Virus record (IMG/VR): IMGVR_UViG_3300024263_000004 | Location: 1 to 35,331 of that record | Strand: one strand, 5' to 3' | DNA from: a virus | Length of the DNA: 35,331 nucleotides | Shown: one piece after another, positions 6,666 to 12,286 of the stretch | How the letters are laid out: each line of letters starts with the position of its first letter | How positions within the stretch are numbered: position 1 is the stretch's first letter | The notes under the pieces: generated by a model | Database searches by the model: none | The model's input: the letters and a program-made list of their open reading frames with translations, nothing else | Told to the model about the DNA's origin: nothing | Program-made: the position numbers and the translations under genes

Positions 6666-6703
6666 CGGGGTTCTTCACCCATTCTATAAGTGTCTTATTC
6701 ATT

Positions 6704-6805
6704 CTAACCCTTCTTTATACCTACTTCCAAGCCCACACTAACACCCAAGACATAGATACAGACTATTAAGATAATCCACCACCAGTTTTTATTTAGCCAG
6801 TTCAT
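6704..6805 (-). CDS. Tiny single-pass membrane protein (33 aa)
   Basis: A 33-codon ORF from the ATG at 6805, preceded by GGAGAAGGA. It reads MNWLNKNWWWIILIVCIYVL and ends GLEVGIKKG: a Trp-rich interfacial start, one hydrophobic helix and a basic tail. Its TAG lies one base beyond the upstream ATG (6702) of the DUF5131 gene, so the two are coupled, which also supports 6702 as the true start of that gene. Function unknown; a membrane-targeted host-interaction peptide is possible. Confidence 0.6.
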   Translation of the reverse strand: MNWLNKNWWWIILIVCIYVLGVSVGLEVGIKKG

Positions 6806-6817
6806 TCCTTCTCCTTA

Positions 6818-7000
6818 TTAGTCTTTGGTCTCACCTGGCAGTAGGTGAATAATGGCTTGAGTTCCCATTGGGCGCATACCCTCAACCCGTTTCAGGGCTT
6901 CAATGCCGAGTCGAACTGCTTTATGGTAAGCAGGAGCCTCTTGCCCTGTGGTAAGAATAGGCGTGTCCTTTAGAATTTCAATAGCTTTATCTATGTTCAT
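6818..7000 (-). CDS. Hypothetical phage protein (60 aa)
   Basis: A 60-aa protein starting MNIDKAIEILKDTPILTTGQ, with HKAVRLGIEALKRVEGMR. This two-helix pattern (IDKAIEIL ... AVKLGIEALKR) is very common among small phage and prophage proteins of unknown role. SD GGAGAAAACAG. Located between the DDIPF-tailed protein and the 33-aa membrane protein. Confidence 0.65.
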   Translation of the reverse strand: MNIDKAIEILKDTPILTTGQEAPAYHKAVRLGIEALKRVEGMRPMGTQAIIHLLPGETKD

Positions 7001-7039
7001 TCTGTTTTCTCCTTATATGCTAAAGCTAATTCAACCCCC

Positions 7040-7651
7040 CTAAAATGGAATGTCATCAAGTTCAATTCTATCCATTTTTGCCCTGACTTCATTTTTAAGC
7101 AATGCCTGTTTACCGCTATCCATTGCCTTGATAGCCTTAATATATCCCTGTCCTTGCTTGACAGTTACCCCCAATGTCTTCAATTGCTCGGCTATCCATC
7201 GCTTATCATTTATAGTTTCTAGCGATTTGAGCCACCATTCCTCATCAAATTCTCCTCCCTCTCTATCGCCTTGTCCAAGTCCTTCTCTAGTATCTCGTCC
7301 AGTTTTCTCAGCAGGTATCTTAATAGAAACATCTTTGCCTCCTTTTAGAGAACCATTTGCCCAATCAGTTAGGTAGGCTTCCCGAGTAATAACTAACACA
7401 TCATTGTCTTTGCGTTTTCCCGCCCTCCAGTCTTCCCCAATCTCCATTACAAAAGTTCTTCGGTCAACCTTATCCTCGTCTCTACCCTTATAAGTGGGAC
7501 TTGCTGGCTTTTCCTTTATCTCGGATTTGGGTTCATTACACCACTCGCCAGTAGGCTCGCCGTCCTCATCTAGGATAGGATGGGCATAACCTTTCATTTT
7601 ACCCTTCTTAAACCAAGTCATTTGATGTTCTTTACACCAGTGTTCAGCCAT
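7040..7651 (-). CDS. Zinc-site protein with SSB-like DDIPF C-terminus (203 aa)
   Basis: A 203-aa protein. The N-terminus has WCKEH, a KGKMKGYAHPI segment and WCNE, a probable Cys/His metal site. The middle is charged and likely disordered, with many Lys/Glu/Gly. The helical C-terminal region ends in ELDDIPF, the same acidic-Pro-Phe tail with which bacterial and phage SSBs recruit replication proteins. No OB fold is evident. It may be a replication accessory protein or a divergent ssDNA-binding protein; the tail alone does not prove it. SD GGAGGAACAAA; it overlaps the 61-aa gene upstream. Confidence 0.65.
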   Translation of the reverse strand: MAEHWCKEHQMTWFKKGKMKGYAHPILDEDGEPTGEWCNEPKSEIKEKPASPTYKGRDEDKVDRRTFVMEIGEDWRAGKRKDNDVLVITREAYLTDWANGSLKGGKDVSIKIPAEKTGRDTREGLGQGDREGGEFDEEWWLKSLETINDKRWIAEQLKTLGVTVKQGQGYIKAIKAMDSGKQALLKNEVRAKMDRIELDDIPF

Positions 7652-7829
7652 TTTGTTCCTCCAATAGGTGTTTGTATTCTTCTGTGATTTTATATTTCAA
7701 TTTAGCCTCATATATCTCAGTCCCAACCCTTAAGTCCTCCAACCACTCACCTAGTTCGTTCTGCTTAATGATGTTAGCGTTCATACGCTCAGTTTCATTC
7801 GGGTCATAAGCTATAAATACCTTTTCCAT
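7644..7829 (-). CDS. Hypothetical protein (61 aa)
   Basis: A 61-aa, largely helical acidic protein (MEKVFIAYDPNETERMNANI ... EEYKHLLEEQNG). It starts after ATAGGAGGTTAAT and overlaps the next gene by eight bases, so it is coupled to the DDIPF-tailed protein. Unrecognised. It could be a partner of that protein. Confidence 0.6.
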   Translation of the reverse strand: MEKVFIAYDPNETERMNANIIKQNELGEWLEDLRVGTEIYEAKLKYKITEEYKHLLEEQNG

Positions 7830-7830
7830 A

Positions 7831-7920
7831 TTAACCTCCTATAATATAGATTATCCCAAAGACAAGCCCATAGAGAATACAAATGAAGAACCAGATACCT
7901 GTTAAAATCTTATCTTCCAT
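7831..7920 (-). CDS. Tiny membrane peptide (29 aa)
   Basis: A 29-codon ORF from the ATG at 7920 (SD GGGGGAATA). It is almost entirely one hydrophobic helix: MEDKILTGIWFFICILYGLV followed by FGIIYIIGG. The acidic start and lack of a basic tail differ from the 33-aa membrane peptide at 6704-6805. It sits between two soluble hypothetical proteins with only a base or two of spacing. Function unknown. Confidence 0.55.
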   Translation of the reverse strand: MEDKILTGIWFFICILYGLVFGIIYIIGG

Positions 7921-7930
7921 TATTCCCCCT

Positions 7931-8293
7931 TCAGGGCTTGCTTTCCAGTATTGCTCCATTCGCATAGCCCAGTTTATATCCATCTTCATAGGCGAGCCGT
8001 TTGGCTACTTCTATATCAGGATAGAGGGCTAGGATTTGGGATATGCCAGTTTCACTACTTACTTGTTCTATGGTATGGCTTTCTAGGTATGTTTTTAATC
8101 TCTCCATTTTTACCTCCCTCAAATCAGGTCTATCCAGCCTTTGCTTGAGGACTTTGGCTAGTTGGGCTTCTGCTATGGCTTTATAATCTCCTGTCGCATA
8201 CACACCTCTATCTGCTGGCGACCAGTGGTAGTAAGCCTTTAATGTATCTACTATCTGATTAGGTGTCAGCGACATATCATCCTGTTTACTCAT
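7931..8293 (-). CDS. Hypothetical protein, HTH-like (120 aa)
   Basis: A 120-aa helical protein. Residues LTPNQIVDTLKAYYHWSPAD and the later HTIEQVSSETGISQILALY resemble paired helices of a helix-turn-helix, but no DNA-binding family is certain. It ends AYEDGYKLGYANGAILESKP. SD AAGGAGG and an ATGA overlap with the 54-aa zinc protein upstream. A transcriptional role is possible. Confidence 0.6.
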   Translation of the reverse strand: MSKQDDMSLTPNQIVDTLKAYYHWSPADRGVYATGDYKAIAEAQLAKVLKQRLDRPDLREVKMERLKTYLESHTIEQVSSETGISQILALYPDIEVAKRLAYEDGYKLGYANGAILESKP

Positions 8294-8454
8294 TTAATTA
8301 CCTCCTTTAAGTTTTCTTCAGCCATGTCTCTGAGTTTAGCCCTATGTTTTAGGTAAACGAAGCACTCTGAGCAATATCCTTCCTGACAGAATATGTTCTT
8401 GAATGGACACCACAGCCCCTTGTTATTCTCAGTAAAGCTAAACTTGCGTTGCAT
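8290..8454 (-). CDS. Mini zinc-finger protein (54 aa)
   Basis: A 54-codon ORF from the ATG at 8454, inside the 3' end of the upstream 84-aa gene. Four Cys are arranged as WCPFKNIFCQEGYCSECF, a compact metal-binding core, followed by a basic then acidic helix (YLKHRAKLRDMAEENLKEVI). Its TGA overlaps the next ATG (8293). Small zinc proteins like this recur along this arm. No function can be named. Confidence 0.65.
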   Translation of the reverse strand: MQRKFSFTENNKGLWCPFKNIFCQEGYCSECFVYLKHRAKLRDMAEENLKEVIK

Positions 8455-8692
8455 TCTCTATCTCCTTTAAGCGGGCTTGCCAGTGTGGGTCGCTGATACA
8501 ATGCCAGAGTTGCCCATCGCTATCATCCCTTGCCCTCACTTGCTCAAACCATTCCCGCCACTCTTTGTTGGTTAGTTCCTGTTGGGCTTTTATTGCTTCT
8601 ACATAAGCATCTGGCTTAACAAGGGTTTCGCCCGTTTCTTCGTCTATTTCAAAGATAGCACTATTTAATTCATCGGGTGTTAGCAATCTCAT
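8438..8692 (-). CDS. Hypothetical protein (84 aa)
   Basis: An 84-aa protein with many charged helices (KPDAYVEAIKAQQELTNKEW, REWFEQVRARDDSD) and an acidic N-terminal beta-hairpin (FEIDEETGETLVKP). SD GGGGGGAAATA. It overlaps the 54-aa zinc protein downstream by 17 bases. Unrecognised; no catalytic motif visible. Confidence 0.6.
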   Translation of the reverse strand: MRLLTPDELNSAIFEIDEETGETLVKPDAYVEAIKAQQELTNKEWREWFEQVRARDDSDGQLWHCISDPHWQARLKEIENATQV

Positions 8693-8855
8693 TATTTCCC
8701 CCCTCTATTGTTATCTTCCCCTCTGTTGTATCAGGGAACTGTTTGCAAAAGGCTTTGAAGGCATAGTTAAACATCTTTGACTTAGAAGAGCAGGGTTTTG
8801 CCTTGCCTTTTACTATCCACCCATTCTCTTTCTTTTCATATTCAAACACTATCAT
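8670..8855 (-). CDS. Hypothetical protein (61 aa)
   Basis: A 61-aa alpha/beta protein (MIVFEYEKKENGWIVKGKAK ... FCKQFPDTTEGKITIEGGNN). I use the ATG at 8855, which follows GGAGAGAAGAA, instead of one 11 codons upstream without an SD. It overlaps both its neighbours. Similar KEKNGWxVxG proteins occur in other phages, but no role is known. Confidence 0.6.
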   Translation of the reverse strand: MIVFEYEKKENGWIVKGKAKPCSSKSKMFNYAFKAFCKQFPDTTEGKITIEGGNNEIANTR

Positions 8856-8997
8856 TTCTTCTCTCCTTATCATTCTTAGGAAATACAACCAAGCAGTTGC
8901 GACACCTATAACAACTTACACCATAAGGTTCAGTCCAGTATGACCCACAATGAGGACACTTAATAGGTCTATCCCTTGACTTAATTGCTGTTTTCAT
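8842..8997 (-). CDS. Zinc-ribbon protein (51 aa)
   Basis: A 51-codon ORF from the ATG at 8997, reading IKCPHCGSYWTEPYGVSCYR then CRNCLVVFPKND. CPHCG ... CYRCRNC is a clear zinc ribbon, with a basic N-terminus (MKTAIKSRDRP). It ends inside the start of the 61-aa gene downstream. Probably binds nucleic acid or a host protein; no specific function can be assigned. Confidence 0.7.
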   Translation of the reverse strand: MKTAIKSRDRPIKCPHCGSYWTEPYGVSCYRCRNCLVVFPKNDKERRNDSV

Positions 8998-8999
8998 TA

Positions 9000-9398
9000 T
9001 CACTCCAATAATTCCTTGTTTTCATAGATGTTGCCGATTACTTCACAATACTTTGCCTCAAAATCATTGAAGAGGTTATCTGTATATGGAGTGCTAACGG
9101 CATACCCGCCGTGTTCTAGTGTGAACCTAACACACTTGTAGGTTGGGGGCCACTTCTTTTGGCAGTTATTGTAAGCACCCAAGCGAACTATATCCCCCTC
9201 ATATATATCCTTGCCCTGCTTATCAGGTAAACTAGTGTATTGCCCTATCGTTTCAGGGTCTAGCACTTTAGTTGCTACATACATCCAAAAGGTGGCTAAG
9301 TCTATCTGGCTGGATAGTCGCTTGTCTGGATATAAGCTACCATATAACCACTCACCCGTTTGGGTATGCTTTGCCCTAAACTTTATTTCTCTGTTCAT
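9000..9398 (-). CDS. YopX-family phage protein
   Basis: A 132-aa protein with the features of the YopX family: REIKFRAKHTQTGEWLYGSL at the start, IGQYTSLPDKQGKDIYEGDI centrally and CEVIGNIYENKELLE at the end. Length matches the family (about 130 aa). YopX proteins are widespread in phages of many hosts and form a beta-barrel; their function is unsettled. SD GAGCAGGGATA; it is coupled to the zinc ribbon upstream (stop overlapping start). Confidence 0.85.
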   Translation of the reverse strand: MNREIKFRAKHTQTGEWLYGSLYPDKRLSSQIDLATFWMYVATKVLDPETIGQYTSLPDKQGKDIYEGDIVRLGAYNNCQKKWPPTYKCVRFTLEHGGYAVSTPYTDNLFNDFEAKYCEVIGNIYENKELLE

Positions 9399-9574
9399 TA
9401 TCCCTGCTCCCTATAATTGGTTTTGTGGCACTCAGGACAATCAAAGAACTTCTTACCCTTCTCATACCAGACTGAAGCACCGCAATAATCACAGTTAGTT
9501 ATGAATTTTGGTGCATACTGTCCAACCTCACAGCTTCTTTGCTTTAGACCAGCAATAAGTAATTCACTTGCCAT
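9398..9574 (-). CDS. Zinc-ribbon protein (58 aa)
   Basis: A 58-codon ORF from the ATG at 9574 after GGGAGGTAAATAAA. It has CDYCGASVWYEKGKKFFDCP followed by ECH: two Cys pairs about 18 residues apart, a classic zinc ribbon. The N-terminal helix is MASELLIAGLKQRSCEVG. Its TAA touches the YopX start. Function unknown. Confidence 0.7.
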   Translation of the reverse strand: MASELLIAGLKQRSCEVGQYAPKFITNCDYCGASVWYEKGKKFFDCPECHKTNYREQG

Positions 9575-9601
9575 TTTATTTACCTCCCTATTGATATAGA
9601 G

Positions 9602-9799
9602 CTAACCCTTAACTCTTACTGGTATTCTGCCCTCTTTAATAAACCTTAGGGCGTGGTCAATAGCCTTACCCGATGGAAGTTCCGCCAAAGAATAACCGCC
9701 CCACTTGCCATCAATTTGCTCTCTAATAAATATGCTTCTCTTGTAAAGCGAAATATAATCGCACAAATCCTCAACCGTCTTGACATCTTCATATTTCAT
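9602..9799 (-). CDS. Hypothetical protein (65 aa)
   Basis: A 65-aa protein (MKYEDVKTVEDLCDYISLYK ... GYSLAELPSGKAIDHALRFI) with a helix-strand-helix pattern. Preceded by GGGAG at a rather long distance. Short phage proteins of this general pattern are common, but I cannot name a family. It stands between the 69-aa gene and the zinc ribbon. Confidence 0.6.
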   Translation of the reverse strand: MKYEDVKTVEDLCDYISLYKRSIFIREQIDGKWGGYSLAELPSGKAIDHALRFIKEGRIPVRVKG

Positions 9800-9830
9800 A
9801 TCTTTTCATACTCCCTTTTAACTTGTTGGG

Positions 9831-10040
9831 TTATTTACCCTCTACTTTAGCTAGTGCCCGCTTTGCTGGTTGCGTAGTAAATGAGTCAATATCATAACTA
9901 TCATCATCCACTACTTTGACCAATTCCTTCAGTGCCTCATATAAATCTGGTGCTGACTTATGGAGTGGGCAGTATTCAATGGCAGTAATAACATGTCCAA
10001 GTTGCTTTAATTTACAACCACATTGTCCTGTGTATTCCAT
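9831..10040 (-). CDS. Hypothetical phage protein with APDLYEALKE motif (69 aa)
   Basis: A 69-aa protein with CGCK and CPLH (a probable Cys/His metal site near the N-terminus) followed by SAPDLYEALKELVKVVDDDS, a helix found in many small phage proteins. It ends AKRALAKVEGK. SD GGGAGGCTTGAG. No known function. Confidence 0.65.
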   Translation of the reverse strand: MEYTGQCGCKLKQLGHVITAIEYCPLHKSAPDLYEALKELVKVVDDDSYDIDSFTTQPAKRALAKVEGK

Positions 10041-10054
10041 CTCAAGCCTCCCTT

Positions 10055-10111
10055 TTATTTATATCCCCACCCGAACTTACCATTTCTGCTTCGCCAGCTA
10101 GGTCTTTTCAT
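10055..10111 (-). CDS. Possible 18-aa basic peptide
   Basis: A very short ORF (MKRPSWRSRNGKFGWGYK) with a strong SD, AAAGGAGGCTAAA, in front of its ATG at 10111. The peptide is basic and Trp/Gly-rich. The SD strength and the otherwise empty slot support translation, but a chance ORF cannot be excluded. Confidence 0.4.
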   Translation of the reverse strand: MKRPSWRSRNGKFGWGYK

Positions 10112-10147
10112 TTTAGCCTCCTTTAATACTCTTTAGTGGTGAAGGGA

Positions 10148-10318
10148 TTAGCTACAAGTATGCCGTATCTCAAAATCCTTTATAGCCCTTATCCACTCTT
10201 CGTAAATATCCACTTGGTCACACCAAGATATAGCGGATTGCAACCTTTCAGCTCCTACTATATCCATTAAGGTTATGGATTCATTACAAGTTGGGCATTT
10301 GAATACTAAATTGTCCAT
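10148..10318 (-). CDS. Small protein with Cys pair (56 aa)
   Basis: A 56-codon ORF from the ATG at 10318 after GGAGAAGAGGA. It opens MDNLVFKCPTCNESITLMDI, a half zinc ribbon, and has two further Cys (SWCDQ and HTCS) that could complete the site. The second half is acidic and helical (QVDIYEEWIRAIKDF). Unrecognised. Confidence 0.6.
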   Translation of the reverse strand: MDNLVFKCPTCNESITLMDIVGAERLQSAISWCDQVDIYEEWIRAIKDFEIRHTCS

Positions 10319-10380
10319 TCCTCTTCTCCTTTTATATTTACTTTAACCTTGTCAGTGCTGGCTAATCTTAATTTTTGTTT

Positions 10381-10578
10381 TTATGGATAGTCCTTCATAG
10401 GTTTTAGGGCATCTGCACCCTTTAATGTCTTAAAGTAGTCAATTTCTTCTTGGGTGGCTCGTTCTACGCTATCAACACCACTACGTCCCCATTTTTCTAC
10501 TCCCTCACTATACGCATTCCGCTTGGTGGGAACTTCTACCACAAACCACCCCATTCCAGTAACTTTATATGTTGCCAT
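10381..10578 (-). CDS. Hypothetical protein (65 aa)
   Basis: A 65-aa protein (MATYKVTGMGWFVVEVPTKR ... EEIDYFKTLKGADALKP). The ATG at 10578 lies six bases from AAGGAGG; an in-frame TTG two codons earlier is too close to that SD. An N-terminal beta pair is followed by helices. No family recognised. Confidence 0.6.
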   Translation of the reverse strand: MATYKVTGMGWFVVEVPTKRNAYSEGVEKWGRSGVDSVERATQEEIDYFKTLKGADALKPMKDYP

Positions 10579-10584
10579 CCCCAA

Positions 10585-10774
10585 CCTCCTTGTTGCCTTT
10601 AGTAACTCAATACTGGGCAGGAATTACACGGCAGCCCTTTAACAGTCTTCTTGCCTACCCTATGTAGTCGGTTTGGGGCTTGCTTCACTGTCAAGCAATT
10701 TAATGCCCTACTCCCTTCATCCTAATCTCCCTGCACTCACCCCTGCCCAGTATTCAGTTTGTTAAAGTTCTAGC
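10585..10774. other. Gene-poor stretch with 13-bp inverted repeat
   Basis: No confident gene. A perfect 13-bp inverted repeat has arms AATACTGGGCAGG (10609-10621) and CCTGCCCAGTATT (10742-10754), separated by 120 bp. A reverse-strand 29-codon frame (GTG at 10688 to TAA at 10599-10601) with CNSC near its end has no SD. The arms could close a long hairpin in the leftward transcript, or be sites for a dimeric protein. Confidence 0.6.
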
Positions 10775-11011
10775 CTAACTCTTAGCCTCTTCAGTTGTTT
10801 CTTTATCATTCCCCACTTCATTCGGTGGATTAAAATGTTTGTCACAAGCAATATGCGGTATCTCATAAGGACTGATAGGCTCAGGGCATTCTAGCCCATA
10901 ATGGTCTCCATAGCGTTGCCCACAATAATAGCAAGGTGTATCGTAACTTACTCGGACATCCCCAAATTGGCGTTCCATTTGCCTTAGATATTCATCTCCC
11001 ATTTTACTCAT
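10775..11011 (-). CDS. Hypothetical protein with CxxC motif (78 aa)
   Basis: A 78-aa protein starting MSKMGDEYLRQMERQFGDVR, with CYYCGQRYGDHYGLECPEP and a later CDKH, together a probable metal site. The ATG at 11011 is chosen because it lies six bases from GAGGAGG; an ATG five codons earlier does not. The C-terminus is acidic. It overlaps the GTG-started gene upstream. Function unknown. Confidence 0.6.
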   Translation of the reverse strand: MSKMGDEYLRQMERQFGDVRVSYDTPCYYCGQRYGDHYGLECPEPISPYEIPHIACDKHFNPPNEVGNDKETTEEAKS

Positions 11012-11162
11012 CCTCAGCCTCCTCAATTTCTATACCAAGGTCATCGGCTTCATATTTGCCAGTTCGTAGACTTATCTCAAGGCGGTCAATTAAATTGACT
11101 ACTTCAACCCGTGTCAAGTGGTAAGTATAACCCTTGCCATTAGCCCACTTAATAATTTCCAC
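11004..11162 (-). CDS. Small acidic protein with GTG start (52 aa)
   Basis: A 52-codon frame beginning at a GTG (11162) after GAGGGGGTTTAAT and ending at TAA (11004-11006), overlapping the next gene by eight bases. It reads EIIKWANGKGYTYHLTRVEV and later LEISLRTGKYEADDLGIEIE, ending EEAEDE: beta-rich then acidic. The SD, the overlap and the protein-like composition support it. Unrecognised. Confidence 0.55.
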   Translation of the reverse strand: MEIIKWANGKGYTYHLTRVEVVNLIDRLEISLRTGKYEADDLGIEIEEAEDE

Positions 11163-11174
11163 ATTAAACCCCCT

Positions 11175-11276
11175 CTACTTATAAGTAAACCAACCGTGTT
11201 CTTTACAATAACCTGATATCCTAAAGAACCCTCGTATAATATCAATGGCTCGCTTATTACAGTATGGACACTTCAT
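11175..11276 (-). CDS. Tiny zinc-ribbon-like protein (33 aa)
   Basis: A 33-codon ORF from the ATG at 11276 after AAAGGAGGTTAGAG. It reads MKCPYCNKRAIDIIRGFFRI, then GYCKEHGWFTYK. CPYC plus CKEH gives a four-ligand zinc site in a minimal ribbon. A strong SD supports expression. One of several such mini-proteins on this arm. Confidence 0.6.
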   Translation of the reverse strand: MKCPYCNKRAIDIIRGFFRISGYCKEHGWFTYK

Positions 11277-11348
11277 CTCTAACCTCCTTTGTTACCCTAA
11301 CTCTACCACCACTAACTAATGTCCTCATAGCTGAGCGGGTAAATTGGT

Positions 11349-11675
11349 TTAATGTGGGCAGATTGCCAATCCTTCAGGATAATGCTGGTCGATTGGTTGT
11401 AATTCGGGTTTGACTAGGTATAGCGACCATCCTCGTGGGTCTGACTGGTGATAGGCGATAAGGTTATAATTTTTGGCTATGTTCCCAGCCTGTTCCTCTA
11501 GGCGGTCGCTCCTCTTTTCTTGCCTTCTACTTAATCCCCAGTTACAAGCGCGTTCGTCAAGTTGGTGTAAGCGGTGAGAGATTCGCTGCAAGATTAGGGC
11601 ATCATCTCCATCTATTTTATAAATCTTAGCAATCTCAATAAGGTTGCGTTCTCTAACTTGTCTTAGGCTCTCCAT
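11349..11675 (-). CDS. Hypothetical protein (108 aa), first gene of the leftward arm
   Basis: A 108-aa helical, charged protein (MESLRQVRERNLIEIAKIYK ... LQRISHRLHQLDERACNWGL). Its N-terminal 35 residues could be a helix-turn-helix but lack a firm signature. SD CAGGAGGTTAAAA. It is the first leftward gene after the control region, a place often used by early regulators. Function unknown. Confidence 0.6.
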   Translation of the reverse strand: MESLRQVRERNLIEIAKIYKIDGDDALILQRISHRLHQLDERACNWGLSRRQEKRSDRLEEQAGNIAKNYNLIAYHQSDPRGWSLYLVKPELQPIDQHYPEGLAICPH

Positions 11676-11852
11676 TTTTAACCTCCTGTGCTACCTGCCA
11701 TCTTGGTCAGGGTTTATGCTAAGGTTTGCCTACCCGCCCAGCTATCAAGACATTAGTTTTGTGCCCTCTGCTGTCTCCTAGCTTGCCCCGTTAAGGTTGA
11801 CATCGGGCTAGTGTCTAGCTTCTGGTTATTCAATTCTTAATGTGCTACCCTT

Positions 11853-11880
11853 AGTTTACACCCAATTGATTAGAAGTCAA
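11853..11880 (-). promoter_or_regulatory. Candidate leftward early promoter
   Basis: Minus strand: TTGACT (11875-11880), 16-bp spacer, TAAACT (11853-11858). The -35 matches sigma-70 at five of six positions and the -10 at four of six. Transcription would start near 11846 and give a leader of about 170 nt before the 108-aa gene. Position between divergent arms supports it. Confidence 0.45.
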
Positions 11881-12108
11881 GCATTTTCGGTTGTCTATTT
11901 ACTTGTTGTGAGGGATAGCTTGCGATGGCTATGGCTATATAACTTATTGCGCTGAGACTAAATGCTACCATTATCTCTGTTTTACTCGCCAAAGCTCACC
12001 ATTTTAGATGTCTATCACCATTACAAAGGACTCAAAGGGAAGACGAATAGATGATTTTGGGCTAGGCTATCTATAAAACATAATAAGCTTTTAATTTAGT
12101 AGGCGATG

Positions 12109-12117
12109 TGGTATAAT
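12109..12117 (+). promoter_or_regulatory. Extended -10 rightward promoter (TGGTATAAT)
   Basis: TGG followed directly by a consensus TATAAT (12112-12117) forms an extended -10 element, which can work without a good -35; the -35 region here is only TTTTAA. Transcription would start at about 12124 and run through both hairpin elements into the packaging genes. Confidence 0.5.
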
Positions 12118-12133
12118 TAGAGGGTATTATGTT

Positions 12134-12178
12134 GGGAGGGCGACTCATAGGTATAGGGTTCTATGAGAACTCTCTCCT
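12134..12178 (+). promoter_or_regulatory. Two-stem RNA hairpin element, copy 1
   Basis: Outer stem 12134-12140 with 12172-12178 (7 bp including G-U pairs), small internal loop, inner stem 12144-12151 with 12160-12167 (8 bp), loop TATAGGGT (12152-12159). Copy 2 lies 109 nt downstream. Every base difference between the copies inside the stems keeps the pairing, including two full compensatory swaps. That points to a selected RNA structure rather than a protein-binding sequence. Confidence 0.7.
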
Positions 12179-12242
12179 TAATAAGGGGGCACCTAATGAG
12201 AAGACCAATAATAGGAACTGGGAGATAATAGGGTATCATGAT

Positions 12243-12286
12243 GGGAGAGCATCTTATGGGTATAGAGTCCCATAGGGTTCTCTCCT
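12243..12286 (+). promoter_or_regulatory. Two-stem RNA hairpin element, copy 2
   Basis: Outer stem 12243-12249 with 12280-12286, inner stem 12253-12260 with 12269-12276 (8 bp), loop TATAGAGT (12261-12268), which matches the copy-1 loop at seven of eight bases. The flanking sequence AGGGTAT[TC]ATG is also shared. Possible roles are antitermination, binding of a phage RNA-binding protein, or translational control. Confidence 0.7.

Noticed and set aside
7050-7376. 108-aa plus-strand ORF in the left arm
   Set aside because: Shadow of the DDIPF-tailed gene. Ser/Pro/Leu-rich, no SD, wrong strand for the arm.
11277-11348. A 23-codon minus-strand ORF (MRTLVSGGRV...) overlapping the 33-aa zinc protein start
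   Set aside because: No SD and no recognisable feature. The overlap is on the SD of a better gene.
12129-12275. A 48-codon plus-strand ORF through the hairpin repeats
   Set aside because: No SD. Its start lies in the repeat, and the two repeat copies would be read in different frames. Stem-preserving changes explain the sequence better.
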